NCBI RefSeq assembly: GCF_033597815.2
Contig: NZ_CP166245.1
Location: 1,240,001-1,304,000 of the forward strand
Length of the DNA: 64,000 nucleotides
Direction of reading: 5' to 3'
From: Staphylococcus sp. KG4-3
Lineage (GTDB): Bacteria; Bacillota; Bacilli; Staphylococcales; Staphylococcaceae
The position numbers and the translations under genes are program-made. The notes under the pieces are model-generated. The model was not told where the DNA came from. It made no database searches and was given only the letters and a program-made list of their open reading frames with translations. Below, one piece after another: positions 20,006-30,302 of this stretch. Each line of letters opens with the position of its first letter. Position 1 is the stretch's first letter.

Positions 20006-20923
20006 ATGTATAACGGCATATTACCGGTATTTAAAGATCGTGGATTGACAAGTCATGATGTGGTTTTTAAGTTGAGAAAAATATTGAAGACTAAAAAAGT
20101 GGGACATACTGGAACATTAGATCCGGAAGTTTCTGGTGTGTTACCGATATGTATAGGAGCTGCGACAAAAGTTAGTGACTACATAATGGAAATGGGTAAA
20201 ACTTACGAAGCGACAGTTAGTTTAGGGAGTGCAACCACTACTGAAGACCAAACTGGTGATGTGATAGAAGAGAAAGATATCTTAAATGGTGAAATTACTG
20301 CTGAGGATGTCGATTCAATACTCCAACAATTTGAGGGTGTTATTACACAAATACCACCAATGTATTCTTCAGTAAAAGTAAATGGGAAAAAATTATATGA
20401 ATATGCTAGAAATAACCAAGAAGTTGTTCGACCTGAACGTCAAGCGCATATATATAAAATCAAACGTACAACTGAACTACGTTTTGACCACAACGGCTGT
20501 CAATTTGATATAATTGTAGAATGTGGTAAAGGTACATATATACGTACACTCGCAACAGATATAGGCAGGTCATTACATTTACCTGCACATATGTCAAAGT
20601 TAACACGTACACAGAGTGGTGGATTTGACATTAAGGACAGTTTAACTTTAAATGATGTAGCAGCATTACATGAGCATGAATCATTACAAGACAAGTTATT
20701 TCCTATAGAATATGGTTTGAAAGGATTACCACAAATTATAATTTCAGAAGAAAATATTAAGTCTAAAATTTTAAACGGACAAAAATTTGAAAAAACAATG
20801 TTCAAGCAAAATATAGACGATATAGTTACAATGGTAGATGAGCACACACACAAAGTGTTAGCAATTTATGAACCTCATCCAGAAAAACTAGATGAAATTA
20901 AACCTAAAAAGGTGTTTAACTAA
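20006..20923 (+). CDS. truB: tRNA pseudouridine(55) synthase
   Basis: Converts U55 of the tRNA T-loop to pseudouridine. 305 residues. The motif [18 protein letters not shown] at 34-51 carries the catalytic Asp39. [12 protein letters not shown] and [12 protein letters not shown] are family segments, and a small PUA-like C-terminal region follows. The start ATG at 20006 is preceded by GAAGGTGAA. It overlaps no neighbour but lies only 13 bases from ribF, the usual pairing. Confidence 0.97.
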   Translation: MYNGILPVFKDRGLTSHDVVFKLRKILKTKKVGHTGTLDPEVSGVLPICIGAATKVSDYIMEMGKTYEATVSLGSATTTEDQTGDVIEEKDILNGEITAEDVDSILQQFEGVITQIPPMYSSVKVNGKKLYEYARNNQEVVRPERQAHIYKIKRTTELRFDHNGCQFDIIVECGKGTYIRTLATDIGRSLHLPAHMSKLTRTQSGGFDIKDSLTLNDVAALHEHESLQDKLFPIEYGLKGLPQIIISEENIKSKILNGQKFEKTMFKQNIDDIVTMVDEHTHKVLAIYEPHPEKLDEIKPKKVFN

Positions 20924-20936
20924 AGGAGAAATACGC

Positions 20937-21908
20937 ATGAAAGTGATAGAAGTAACTCATCCAATTCAGGAAGAACAATATATAACAGAAGATGTTGCTA
21001 TGGCTTTTGGATTTTTTGATGGGATGCATAAAGGCCATGCAAAAGTATTTGATATTTTAAATCAAAAAGCAGAAGCTGCGAATTTAAAAAAGGCAGTAAT
21101 GACATTTGATCCACATCCTTCGGTTGTATTAAATCCTAAACTAAAAAGAACTGATTATTTAACGCCGATTCAAGATAAAATAGAAATCCTAGAATCTTAT
21201 GGTATTGACTATTGTATTGTCATTAATTTTTCATCTAAATTTGCAGAAGTAAGTGCTGAAGATTTTATACAAGATTATATTATCAAGAATCATGTTAAAG
21301 AAGTCATTGCTGGTTTTGACTTTACTTTTGGAAAATACGGCAAAGGTAATATGATGATTTTAGATGAAATGACTGAATTTAATTCTACAGTAGTAAGCAA
21401 ACAAGAAATTAATTCTGAAAAAATTTCTACTACTGATATCAGAAAATCATTGAAAACTGGAGAGTTACAAAAAGCTAATGAAGAATTAGGCTATCGCTAT
21501 CGCATTAAAGGTACGGTCGTGCAAGGGGAGAAACGAGGTAGAACTATTGGTTTTCCTACAGCAAACGTACAACCAAGTGGTGATTATGTATTACCTAAGA
21601 ATGGTGTTTATGCAGTTAGCATGGAAATAGGTGCGGATAAACAGATTTATAGAGGGGTAGCTAATGTAGGTGTAAAACCAACATTCCATGATCCTTCTAA
21701 AGCTCAAGTGGTAATCGAAGTGAATTTATTTGATTTTGGAGAAAACATTTATGGTGAACGCGTTACAGTATTTTGGCATCATTATTTGAGACCTGAAATT
21801 AAATTTGATGGTATTGATCCATTAGTGGAACAAATGAATAAAGATAAAGAAAAAGCAAAATACTTGTTATCGGTTGATTTTGGTGATGAAGTATCATATA
21901 ATATTTAA
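20937..21908 (+). CDS. ribF: Bifunctional riboflavin kinase/FAD synthetase
   Basis: Makes FMN from riboflavin and then FAD. The ATG at 20937 follows AAAGGAGAA and gives 323 residues as in S. aureus; an upstream in-frame ATG overlaps truB and is rejected. The N-terminal adenylyltransferase domain shows FGFFDGMHKGH near 23-33 and TFDPHPS near 60. The C-terminal kinase domain shows GEKRGRTIGFPTANV near 199-213 and GVYAV. It follows truB and precedes rpsO. Confidence 0.97.
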   Translation: MKVIEVTHPIQEEQYITEDVAMAFGFFDGMHKGHAKVFDILNQKAEAANLKKAVMTFDPHPSVVLNPKLKRTDYLTPIQDKIEILESYGIDYCIVINFSSKFAEVSAEDFIQDYIIKNHVKEVIAGFDFTFGKYGKGNMMILDEMTEFNSTVVSKQEINSEKISTTDIRKSLKTGELQKANEELGYRYRIKGTVVQGEKRGRTIGFPTANVQPSGDYVLPKNGVYAVSMEIGADKQIYRGVANVGVKPTFHDPSKAQVVIEVNLFDFGENIYGERVTVFWHHYLRPEIKFDGIDPLVEQMNKDKEKAKYLLSVDFGDEVSYNI

Positions 21909-21910
21909 GT

Positions 21911-21990
21911 CGAATGTGTATAACACATTTTAGCACCTTTACCTTGGCACATCGAAACTCCGACGATTTGCTCGGATAAAGGCGAATAAA
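21911..21990 (+). ncRNA. S15 leader (rpsO autoregulatory RNA)
   Basis: The leader has a first hairpin (AATGTGT with ACACATT, 21913-21929). A long-range pairing joins CACCTTTACC (21934-21943) with GGATAAAGGCG (21974-21984) around an internal CGAAACTCCGACGATTTGCT segment. This layout and the GGATAAAGG block directly before the rpsO ribosome binding site fit the Bacillus/Geobacillus-type S15 leader, where protein S15 represses its own synthesis. Assigned by position and pairing. Confidence 0.6.
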
Positions 21991-22011
21991 AATTAAAGGA
22001 GGAAATTGACA

Positions 22012-22281
22012 ATGGCAATTTCACAAGAGCGTAAAAATGAATTAATTAAAGAATACCGTACACACGAAGCGGACACTGGATCTCCAGAAGTTCAAATCGC
22101 TGTATTAACTGCAGAAATCACTGCATTAAATGAACACTTACGTGAGCACAAAAAAGATCACCATTCACGTCGTGGATTATTAAAAATGGTAGGTCGTCGT
22201 AGACACTTACTTAACTATTTACGTGAAAAAGATGTTCAACGTTACCGTGAATTAATTAAATCATTAGGTATCCGTCGTTAA
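22012..22281 (+). CDS. rpsO: 30S ribosomal protein S15
   Basis: 89-residue primary 16S rRNA-binding protein of the 30S platform. It shows [34 protein letters not shown], and [18 protein letters not shown]. The ATG at 22012 follows AAAGGAGGAAAT; a TTG six bases upstream (22006) is too close to that site. Likely autoregulated through the upstream leader. Confidence 0.98.
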   Translation: MAISQERKNELIKEYRTHEADTGSPEVQIAVLTAEITALNEHLREHKKDHHSRRGLLKMVGRRRHLLNYLREKDVQRYRELIKSLGIRR

Positions 22282-22301
22282 TTTTAGGACGTATATTGAT
22301 A

Positions 22302-22333
22302 GAGGCTGGGACATAATTAAATGTCTCAGCCTC
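22302..22333 (+). terminator. Terminator-like hairpin after rpsO
   Basis: GAGGCTGGGACAT pairs with ATGTCTCAGCCTC (13 bp, one G-U) around AATTAA. No T run follows. The sequence resembles the opening module GAGGCTGAAACA of composite repeat copy A, so it is also the left end of a composite element that ends at 22523. Confidence 0.65.
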
Positions 22334-22466
22334 AACTTTGATATAGGCACCGACAGATTTGAAAAAGTATTTGTAAAACATACTACTGTTAATGTAAAAG
22401 ACTTAATTTACGGTGTAAGTAGTGTTTATACAAGAATTTAAACGCTTTTTCTACTCATCTTTGATA

Positions 22467-22523
22467 GGGGTGGGATAATGAAATCTTAGTTGAATTATTA
22501 GATTTCTGTCCTGCTCCTTTTTT
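22467..22523 (+). repeat. Hairpin repeat (copy C) before pnp
   Basis: GGGGTGGGA and GAAATCT pair with AGATTTC and TCCTGCTCC, followed by TTTTTT. Between 22334 and 22466 lies a further imperfect inverted repeat (TTGTAAAACATACTACT near 22370 against AGTAGTGTTTATACAA near 22418). With the 22302 hairpin this makes a 220-base structured composite element that fills the rpsO-pnp gap. Confidence 0.6.
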
Positions 22524-22623
22524 ATAATTAGAAGTGAGCATTTTTAAAAAATAATATACTAATATAAAAATTTTCTAAGAAATGATATGATAGTACTATT
22601 AGATATATGAGAGGAGATTTGTA

Positions 22624-24717
22624 ATGTCTCAAGAGAAAAAAGTTTTTAAAACTGAATGGGCAAACAGATCATTGACGATTGAAACTGGTCAACTTGCTAA
22701 ACAAGCCAATGGTGCTGTACTCGTTCGTTATGGTGATACAGTTGTCTTATCAACTGCGGTTGCTTCAAAAGAACCGCGCGATGGGGACTTCTTCCCATTA
22801 ATGGTTAATTATGAAGAAAAAATGTATGCTGCTGGTAAAATTCCAGGAGGATTCAAGAAACGCGAAGGTCGCCCAAGTGATGAAGCGACGTTAACTGCGC
22901 GCTTAATCGACAGACCAATTCGTCCATTATTCCCTAAAGGTTATAAATATGACGTTCAAATCATGAATACTGTATTAAGTGCAGACCCTGATTGTTCGCC
23001 TGAAATGGCAGCAATGATAGGTTCATCAATGGCATTAAGTGTTTCTGATATTCCATTCCAAGGACCAATTGCTGGTGTGAATGTTGGTTATATCGATGGA
23101 GAGTACATTATCAATCCAACAGTTGCACAAAAAGAAGTATCACGTTTAGACTTAGAAGTTGCTGGTCATAAAGACGCTGTAAACATGGTTGAAGCTGGTG
23201 CTAGTGAGATAACTGAAAGTGAAATGTTAGATGCCATTTTCTTCGGACATAGTGAAATCCAACGTTTAGTTAATTTCCAACAAGAAATTGTAGATCATAT
23301 TCAACCTGAGAAGAAAGCATTTGTTCCTGTTGAAAAAGATGAATCCCTTGTAGAAAAAGTTACTCAATTGACTGAAGCAAATGGTTTGAAAGATGCTGTT
23401 TTAACATTTGATAAACAACAACGTGATATTAACTTAGATAATTTAAAAGAAAAAGTTGCAGCTGAATTTATTGATGAAACTGATGCTGACAATGAAGCTT
23501 TAATTAAAGAAGTTAATAGCATATTGAATGACTTAGTTAAAGAAGAAGTAAGAAGATTAATTGCAGATGAAAAAATCAGACCAGATGGCCGTAAGACGGA
23601 TGAAATTCGCCCACTAGAATCTGAAGTTGGTGTGTTACCGAGAGCACATGGTTCGGGATTATTTACACGCGGACAAACACAAGCACTTTCAGTATTAACG
23701 TTAGGCTCTATGAGCGAATATCAAATTCTAGATGGTTTAGGCGAAGAAGAACAAAAACGCTTTATGCATCATTATAATTTCCCTAACTATTCAGTAGGTG
23801 AAACAGGGCCAGTACGTTCTCCAGGACGTCGTGAAATCGGGCATGGCGCTCTAGGTGAACGTGCTCTAAGCCATATTATTCCTGATGTAAAAGATTTCCC
23901 TTACACTGTGAGAATTGTAAGTGAAGTTTTAGAATCAAATGGTTCTTCATCACAAGCGTCAATTTGTGGTTCTACATTAGCATTAATGGATGCAGGTGTA
24001 CCAATTAAAGCGCCAGTAGCAGGTATTGCGATGGGTCTAGTAACACGCGATGATAGTTATACTATCTTAACTGATATTCAAGGCATGGAAGATGCATTAG
24101 GCGATATGGACTTTAAAGTTGCCGGAACTTCTGAAGGTATTACTGCTATTCAAATGGATATCAAAATTGATGGTTTAACAAAAGAAATTATTAAAGAAGC
24201 TTTAGAGCAAGCACGCGTAGGTCGTCTTGCTATTCTAGATCATATGTTACAAACAATCGATACACCACGTAACGAATTAAGTGCATTTGCGCCAAAAGTA
24301 GTAACTATGACAATTAAACCTGAAAAAATTAGAGACGTAATTGGACCTGGTGGTAAGAAAATCAATGAAATTATTGATGAAACTGGTGTTAAATTAGACA
24401 TTGAACAAGACGGTACAATATTCATTGGCGCTGTCGATAAAGACGCGATTGATCGCGCGCGTAATATTATAGAAGATATCACACGTGAAGCAGAAGTTGG
24501 TCAAGTATACGAAGGTAAAGTAAAACGTATTGAGAAATACGGTGCTTTTGTTGAATTATTCCCAGGTAAAGATGCGCTTGTTCACATTTCACAAATTGCT
24601 AATGAACGCATTGAAAAAGTAGAAGATGTGTTGAAAGTTGGAGACACATTTAAAATAAAAGTAACTGAAATTGATAAACAAGGACGCGTTAATGCATCAC
24701 ATAAAGTCTTGTTGTAA
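22624..24717 (+). CDS. pnp: Polyribonucleotide nucleotidyltransferase (PNPase)
   Basis: Phosphorolytic 3'-5' exoribonuclease of mRNA decay and a degradosome component. 697 residues: two RNase PH domains flanking a helical linker, with [20 protein letters not shown] near 60-80 and the second core [14 protein letters not shown] near 345. A KH domain (from about 560, [15 protein letters not shown]) and an S1 domain (from about 625, [19 protein letters not shown]) follow. Start ATG at 22624 after GAGAGGAGA. The next downstream gene encodes RNase J2, another RNA-decay enzyme. Confidence 0.98.
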   Translation: MSQEKKVFKTEWANRSLTIETGQLAKQANGAVLVRYGDTVVLSTAVASKEPRDGDFFPLMVNYEEKMYAAGKIPGGFKKREGRPSDEATLTARLIDRPIRPLFPKGYKYDVQIMNTVLSADPDCSPEMAAMIGSSMALSVSDIPFQGPIAGVNVGYIDGEYIINPTVAQKEVSRLDLEVAGHKDAVNMVEAGASEITESEMLDAIFFGHSEIQRLVNFQQEIVDHIQPEKKAFVPVEKDESLVEKVTQLTEANGLKDAVLTFDKQQRDINLDNLKEKVAAEFIDETDADNEALIKEVNSILNDLVKEEVRRLIADEKIRPDGRKTDEIRPLESEVGVLPRAHGSGLFTRGQTQALSVLTLGSMSEYQILDGLGEEEQKRFMHHYNFPNYSVGETGPVRSPGRREIGHGALGERALSHIIPDVKDFPYTVRIVSEVLESNGSSSQASICGSTLALMDAGVPIKAPVAGIAMGLVTRDDSYTILTDIQGMEDALGDMDFKVAGTSEGITAIQMDIKIDGLTKEIIKEALEQARVGRLAILDHMLQTIDTPRNELSAFAPKVVTMTIKPEKIRDVIGPGGKKINEIIDETGVKLDIEQDGTIFIGAVDKDAIDRARNIIEDITREAEVGQVYEGKVKRIEKYGAFVELFPGKDALVHISQIANERIEKVEDVLKVGDTFKIKVTEIDKQGRVNASHKVLL

Positions 24718-24752
24718 AACCAAAATCTAAATACATTGAATTTTTAATTAGA

Positions 24753-24843
24753 GGCTAGTCATTGATTTGTGCTTTTATAGTAGAATGCCGTTAATTCTAT
24801 TGTAAAAGCATGCTTAAAATCAGTATACACTAGTTTCTTTTTT
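24753..24843 (+). terminator. Large nested-stem terminator after pnp
   Basis: Three nested pairings: GGCTAGT with ACTAGTT, GATTT with AAATC, and GCTTTTATAGTAGAAT (24771-24786) with ATTCTATTGTAAAAGC (24794-24809). A TTTCTTTTTT tail follows. At about 90 bases it is larger than an ordinary terminator. The remaining gap to 25130 is AT-rich with the rnjB promoter. Confidence 0.7.
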
Positions 24844-25053
24844 ATTATATAAAGGTCAATGATTACATTTTTAAGATAAAGTTATACATAAAATTACAAT
24901 ATTAGGTAATTGTTGCCATGCAACATATAATTATAATAAATATTTTTTGTTATTATAAAATTTTGACTTAATTTTCTGTACAAGCAATTTAAGTTAATGG
25001 AATTATGATTACATTTATAAGTTTTTAAGCTATATCAGTTATTACTTTAATAG

Positions 25054-25082
25054 TGTACATAATGCCTATTTTAACTTATAAT
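25054..25082 (+). promoter_or_regulatory. Possible promoter of rnjB
   Basis: TGTACA (25054-25059), 17 bases, TATAAT (25077-25082). The -35 matches four of six consensus bases. It lies 49 bases before the start codon. Confidence 0.4.
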
Positions 25083-25130
25083 AAATTATGAGTTTATATA
25101 TGGACGGGAATTTAAATAGGAGGTAACATT

Positions 25131-26804
25131 TTGAGTTTAATAAAGAAAAATAATAAAAATATTCGCATCATTCCACTCGGCGGAGTTGGAGAAATAGCGA
25201 AAAATATGTATATCGTCGAAGTAGATGACGAAATGTTCATGCTTGACGCTGGCTTAATGTTCCCAGAAGATGAGATGTTAGGTGTAGATATTGTTATACC
25301 AGACATTCAATATGTTATTGAGAACAAAGATAAATTAAAAGGGATCTTCTTAACACATGGTCATGAACATGCAATCGGTGCTGTCACGTATGTTTTAGAA
25401 CAAGTTGATGCGCCAGTTTATGGTTCAAAGCTTACAATTGCTTTAATTAAGGAGAATATGAAAGCTCGCAACATTAATAAAAAAGTAAGATATTATACAG
25501 TTAATAATGAATCTATTATGCGTTTCAAAGGCGTTAATGTAACGTTCTTTGATACGACACACAGTATCCCAGATAGTTTAGGTGTGTGCATTCATACTTC
25601 ATACGGGGCAATTGTATATACAGGTGAATTTAAATTTGACCAAAGTTTACAAGGACATTATGCACCAGACTTAAAGAAAATGACTGAAATTGGAGAAGCA
25701 GGTGTGTTTGCATTAATCAGTGATTCCACTGAAGCAGAAAAACCTGGATACAATACACCAGAAAATGTAATTGAATCACACATGTATGATGCCTTTACAA
25801 AAGTGAAAGGTCGATTGATTGTGTCCTGCTATGCATCTAATTTTATTCGCATTCAACAAGTTTTAAATCTTGCACAAAGATTAAATAGAAAAGTATCATT
25901 TTTAGGTCGTTCATTGGAGAGCTCTTTCAATACTGCTAGAAAAATGGGATACTTTGATATATCAAAAGACTTATTAATTCCAATTAATGAAGTTGAGAAT
26001 TATCCTAAAAATGAAGTTATTATTATTGCTACTGGTATGCAAGGTGAGCCTGTAGAAGCTTTAAGCCAAATGGCTCAGAAAAAACACAAAATAATGAATA
26101 TTGAACCAGGAGATTCTGTATTTTTAGCTATTACCGCTTCTGCTAATATGGAAGTGATTGTCGGAAATACACTTAATGAATTAGTACGTGCTGGTGCAGA
26201 GATTATTCCAAATAGTAAAAAGATTCACACTTCAAGCCATGGTTGTATGGAAGAATTGAAAATGATGATTAATATTATGAAACCTCAGTACTTTATTCCA
26301 GTTAACGGCGAATTTAAAATGCAAATTGCACACGCTAAATTAGCAAATGAAGCAGGCGTGCAACCTGAAAAAATCTTTCTTGTTGAAAAAGGCGACGTAG
26401 TTAATTACGATGGGGAAGAAATGATTTTAAATGAAAAAGTTCACTCTGGTAATGTACTAATTGATGGTATCGGGGTCGGTGATGTTGGCAATATCGTACT
26501 AAGAGATCGTCACCTGCTAGCGGAAGATGGTATCTTTATCGCAGTTGTAACACTTGATCCTAAAAACAGACGAATTGCAGCAGGTCCAGAAATTCAATCT
26601 AGAGGTTTCGTATATGTTAGAGAAAGTGAAGCCTTATTAAATGAAGCTGAAGAAAAAGTCCGTGAAATCGTTGAACTAGGCTTACAAGAGAAACGCATCG
26701 AATGGTCTGAAATCAAACAAAACATGCGCGATCAAATTAGCAAACTTTTATTTGAAAATACAAAACGTCGTCCAATGATTATTCCAGTAATTTCTGAAAT
26801 TTAA
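25131..26804 (+). CDS. rnjB: Ribonuclease J2
   Basis: Metallo-beta-lactamase/beta-CASP ribonuclease, partner of RNase J1 in 5'-3' exonucleolytic and endonucleolytic RNA turnover. 557 residues from a TTG start after AGGAGGTAAC. The metal-binding loop reads THGHEHAIG (75-83); active J1 enzymes have HGHEDH, so the Asp and the following His are replaced here by His80 and Ala81. This agrees with J2 being the weakly active, structural partner. beta-CASP motifs are [22 protein letters not shown] and the C-terminal [11 protein letters not shown] region. Confidence 0.96.
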   Translation: MSLIKKNNKNIRIIPLGGVGEIAKNMYIVEVDDEMFMLDAGLMFPEDEMLGVDIVIPDIQYVIENKDKLKGIFLTHGHEHAIGAVTYVLEQVDAPVYGSKLTIALIKENMKARNINKKVRYYTVNNESIMRFKGVNVTFFDTTHSIPDSLGVCIHTSYGAIVYTGEFKFDQSLQGHYAPDLKKMTEIGEAGVFALISDSTEAEKPGYNTPENVIESHMYDAFTKVKGRLIVSCYASNFIRIQQVLNLAQRLNRKVSFLGRSLESSFNTARKMGYFDISKDLLIPINEVENYPKNEVIIIATGMQGEPVEALSQMAQKKHKIMNIEPGDSVFLAITASANMEVIVGNTLNELVRAGAEIIPNSKKIHTSSHGCMEELKMMINIMKPQYFIPVNGEFKMQIAHAKLANEAGVQPEKIFLVEKGDVVNYDGEEMILNEKVHSGNVLIDGIGVGDVGNIVLRDRHLLAEDGIFIAVVTLDPKNRRIAAGPEIQSRGFVYVRESEALLNEAEEKVREIVELGLQEKRIEWSEIKQNMRDQISKLLFENTKRRPMIIPVISEI

Positions 26805-26821
26805 TAATTCCTGTACTAAAC

Positions 26822-26948
26822 AAAGAGGTTAAGACAAGCGCTTAGGTAAATATTTTGAAAGGTAAAATGTGATTGAATGTTTTTGAAGTAAATGACATTC
26901 ATGCGACCTTTGAAATGGCTATAGGCGTTAAATGTCTTACCTCTTTTA
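26822..26948 (+). terminator. Large nested-stem terminator after rnjB
   Basis: Outer stem AAAGAGGTTAAGACA (26822-26836) with TGTCTTACCTCTTT (26933-26946), one bulged base. Inner stem AAAGGT...GAATG (26858-26879) with CATTC...ACCTTT (26896-26911). The downstream strand ends in TTTT. The element is about 125 bases and could also be a stable small RNA. Confidence 0.55.
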
Positions 26949-27104
26949 TGTTATTATAGATAGAAAGATTAAATATTAATCATACATAAATTTACATATA
27001 TTTAACTGATGAAATTATTATTGCCAATATGAAATAATCTATTTTATACAGTAGTGTGTGAATATATACTGATTTTGAGCACAGTCGAAGAAAAGGTGGT
27101 AAAT

Positions 27105-29555
27105 TTGGCACAAACAAAAAAGAGACAAACAACAAAAAGAAAACCTACTAATACAAGAAAGAAAACTACTAACAATAAGAAAAAGCAAGGGGATAGTCCG
27201 TTAAGATATATTGTGGCAATAGCTATATTTGTAATAGTGACGTTAGGTGCCTTTCAACTTGGTATTATTGGAACTATGATAGATAGTTTCTTTAATTATT
27301 TATTTGGTACAAGTAGATTCTTAACATACATTCTTATTTTAATAGGCACAGTTTTTATTACATATTATAAAGCTCTACCTAAAACTAGACGTACTGTTGG
27401 CGCATTTGTATTACAAGTAGCTTTACTATTAGTTACTCATATTATCTTTTACTTTACACATAAAGCTCAGGCCCAACGTGAACCAGTTTTATCTTTCGTA
27501 TATAAATCTTATGAGCATTCTAATTTTCCAGTATTTGGGGGCGGTTTAATAGGTCATTACCTGTTAGCACTGTTTATACCGCTTATATCTATTGTGGGTA
27601 TTATTATAGTGACGATACTACTAATCGCTTCAAGTGTAATTTTATTACTTAAGCAAAAACATCGTGACGTATCAAAGTTACTATTTGAAAAGCTGAAGGT
27701 TAAAAGTAAAGATGCTTCGGAAAATTATCAAGAGCGACGTAAACAGAATAAAGTGAAAAAAGAAGCCAAAGCGCGTGTTAAAGCTGAAAAAAAAGCAGAA
27801 CAACAAGCAAGAACTGAAGCGCAAAAATCAGATGACAATGTTACAGATGTTAGCGATTTAAAAGAAATTCCTAATTCAAAATCTGAGGAACAACAATCTA
27901 TCCCTATATACGGACATAGTGATAGTGAAGATGACCATAAGCAAACCTCAGAAAAACCTATAGGTAAACGTACTAAACGCATGTTTGATCAAGAAGGACA
28001 GCTAAATCAAACAGCAACACAACAAACCACTAACTCAAATCAAGCATCACTCGATCAACAAATAGCTGATATGGAGTCCGAACAAAGTGAACAAGGTGAA
28101 ACGATTAATTCAATTTCTGAAGCAGGAGAAGTGGAAAATGAAGCATATACGCTACCTCCACTCACTTTGCTAAAGCAACCAACTAAACAAAAAGCTACTT
28201 CTAAAGCAGAAGTTCAGAAAAAAGGACAACTATTGGAAACGACGCTTAAGAACTTTGGTGTTGATGCGAGAGTTACGCAAATAAAAATAGGACCGGCAGT
28301 GACACAATATGAAATTCAACCAGCACAAGGGGTTAAAGTTAGTAAAATTGTTAACTTGCATAATGATATTGCACTCGCACTTGCTGCTAAAGATATTCGT
28401 ATAGAAGCGCCAATACCTGGTCGCTCTGCTGTTGGTATTGAGGTTCCTAATGATAAGATTTCTCTTGTTTCATTAAAAGAAGTTTTAGATGAAAAATTCC
28501 CTGCTAAAAATAAATTAGAAGTGGGCTTAGGCAGAGATATATCAGGCGATCCTATTACAGTAGAATTAAACAAAATGCCACATATGCTTGTTGCAGGTTC
28601 AACAGGAAGTGGTAAGTCTGTTTGTATCAACGGAATAATTACAAGTATTTTACTTAATGCTAAACCACATGAGGTAAAACTTATGTTAATTGACCCAAAA
28701 ATGGTAGAATTGAACATATACAATGGTATTCCTCACTTACTGATACCAGTTGTGACTAATCCTCACAAAGCATCACAGGCATTAGAAAAAGTAGTTGCTG
28801 AAATGGAACGTCGTTATGATTTATTCCAACACTCTTCAACTAGAAATATAGAAGGTTATAATGAGGCAATTAGACGCCAAAATGCTGAATTAGAAGAAAA
28901 ACAATCAGAATTACCTTATATTGTTGTTATTGTTGATGAATTGGCAGACTTAATGATGGTTGCTGGTAAAGAGGTAGAAAATGCTATTCAACGTATTACG
29001 CAGATGGCACGTGCAGCCGGTATTCATTTAATTATTGCAACGCAAAGACCTTCTGTAGATGTAATTACTGGTTTGATTAAAAATAATATACCATCTAGAA
29101 TAGCTTTTGCAGTAAGTTCGCAAATCGACTCTCGTACGATTATTGATAGCGCTGGCGCCGATAAATTATTAGGTAAAGGTGACATGTTATATGTTGCTAA
29201 CGGTGGATCTACTAGAACACGTGTACAAGGCGCATTTTTAAGTGACCAAGAAGTACAAGATGTTGTTAATTATGTCGTAGAACAGCAAAAAGCCAATTAT
29301 GTAAAAGAAATGGAACCAGATGCACCAGTTGATAAATCAGAAATGAAAAGTGAAGATGCACTTTATGATGAAGCATATTTATTTGTGTTAGAACAGCAAA
29401 AAGCGAGTACTTCTTTATTACAAAGACAATTCAGAATTGGTTATAACCGAGCTTCAAGATTAATGGACGATTTAGAACGTAATCAAGTTATTGGACCACA
29501 AAAAGGTAGTAAACCTAGACAAATTTTAGTGGATATTGATAGTGATGAGGTGTAA
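27105..29555 (+). CDS. spoIIIE: DNA translocase, FtsK/SpoIIIE family
   Basis: Membrane-anchored hexameric DNA pump that clears chromosomes from the division septum. The TTG at 27105, shortly after AAAGGTGGT, gives the family start [13 protein letters not shown] and 816 residues; the GTG at 27054 has no ribosome binding site. A basic N-terminal tail, four membrane segments (about 35-190), a charged low-complexity linker (about 200-355), and the motor domain follow. Walker A is GSTGSGKS at 498-505, Walker [11 protein letters not shown], and a C-terminal gamma winged-helix domain ([18 protein letters not shown]) is present. gntR begins two bases after the stop. Confidence 0.95.
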   Translation: MAQTKKRQTTKRKPTNTRKKTTNNKKKQGDSPLRYIVAIAIFVIVTLGAFQLGIIGTMIDSFFNYLFGTSRFLTYILILIGTVFITYYKALPKTRRTVGAFVLQVALLLVTHIIFYFTHKAQAQREPVLSFVYKSYEHSNFPVFGGGLIGHYLLALFIPLISIVGIIIVTILLIASSVILLLKQKHRDVSKLLFEKLKVKSKDASENYQERRKQNKVKKEAKARVKAEKKAEQQARTEAQKSDDNVTDVSDLKEIPNSKSEEQQSIPIYGHSDSEDDHKQTSEKPIGKRTKRMFDQEGQLNQTATQQTTNSNQASLDQQIADMESEQSEQGETINSISEAGEVENEAYTLPPLTLLKQPTKQKATSKAEVQKKGQLLETTLKNFGVDARVTQIKIGPAVTQYEIQPAQGVKVSKIVNLHNDIALALAAKDIRIEAPIPGRSAVGIEVPNDKISLVSLKEVLDEKFPAKNKLEVGLGRDISGDPITVELNKMPHMLVAGSTGSGKSVCINGIITSILLNAKPHEVKLMLIDPKMVELNIYNGIPHLLIPVVTNPHKASQALEKVVAEMERRYDLFQHSSTRNIEGYNEAIRRQNAELEEKQSELPYIVVIVDELADLMMVAGKEVENAIQRITQMARAAGIHLIIATQRPSVDVITGLIKNNIPSRIAFAVSSQIDSRTIIDSAGADKLLGKGDMLYVANGGSTRTRVQGAFLSDQEVQDVVNYVVEQQKANYVKEMEPDAPVDKSEMKSEDALYDEAYLFVLEQQKASTSLLQRQFRIGYNRASRLMDDLERNQVIGPQKGSKPRQILVDIDSDEV

Positions 29556-29557
29556 AT

Positions 29558-30271
29558 ATGGAATTAACTTCAGTTTATAAAGTAAAAGAATGGATGATTC
29601 AACAAATTAAGGAAGGCAAATTACAACATGGTGAGCCACTTCCGAGTAATTTAGCCATAGCAAGAACCTTAAAAGTAAAAACAGATGACGTTTATGATGC
29701 AGTAGACGAACTAATTACTGAACAAGTATTATCCAATAATTTAGAAGAAGGTGCACGTGTTAAATCACTGCACCCATTCTATTACCCATTAGGAGAAGTT
29801 GTAAGTATTAGTAGAATGATTAAAGATCAAGGTTACACACCAGGGACAGAATATATTAGTTTTGATGAAAAACCTGCGACCTCTTTAGATTCTAAAAGAT
29901 TAAATACTACAGACAAGGCGCCTGTTACAATTATAGAACGTTTAAGAACTGCAGATAGAAAACCAGTCGTTTACTGTTTAGATAAAGTGCCTGCAAATTA
30001 TCTAACTTGTGCACAATACCAAAGTAGTGATGAGTCACTTTTAGGTGCAATTGAAGCTTATACAAATAAAAAAGTTTCATATGCAGATACTGAAATGGAA
30101 GCGATTAGTTATGAGCCACATATCTCAGATCTCTTAGGAGCTTCACCACATGAAGGACTCATGTTGTTAAAATTAGTGCATTATGATACAGATGATCAAC
30201 CAATATTATATTCATTTAATTATTTCAAAAGTAGTTTAGTTACGTTTAAAACGGTTAAAAATAGATTATAA
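29558..30271 (+). CDS. ymfC: GntR-family transcriptional regulator (YmfC-like)
   Basis: 237 residues with an N-terminal winged HTH (VKEWMIQQIKEGKLQHGEPL then SNLAIARTLKVKTDDVYDAV) and a C-terminal UTRA ligand-binding domain (PVTIIERLRTADRKPVVYCL, LVHYDTDDQPILYSFNYF). The ligand is unknown. It is cotranscribed with spoIIIE, two bases downstream, and stands before the M16 peptidase pair, as in B. subtilis ymfC. Confidence 0.85.
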   Translation: MELTSVYKVKEWMIQQIKEGKLQHGEPLPSNLAIARTLKVKTDDVYDAVDELITEQVLSNNLEEGARVKSLHPFYYPLGEVVSISRMIKDQGYTPGTEYISFDEKPATSLDSKRLNTTDKAPVTIIERLRTADRKPVVYCLDKVPANYLTCAQYQSSDESLLGAIEAYTNKKVSYADTEMEAISYEPHISDLLGASPHEGLMLLKLVHYDTDDQPILYSFNYFKSSLVTFKTVKNRL

Positions 30272-30302
30272 TAATAAATTTATGAAAGTGAGGTATGACA
30301 AT

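Noticed and set aside
28316..28723. 135-codon minus-strand ORF in spoIIIE
   Set aside because: It lies opposite the conserved motor domain and has no recognisable features.
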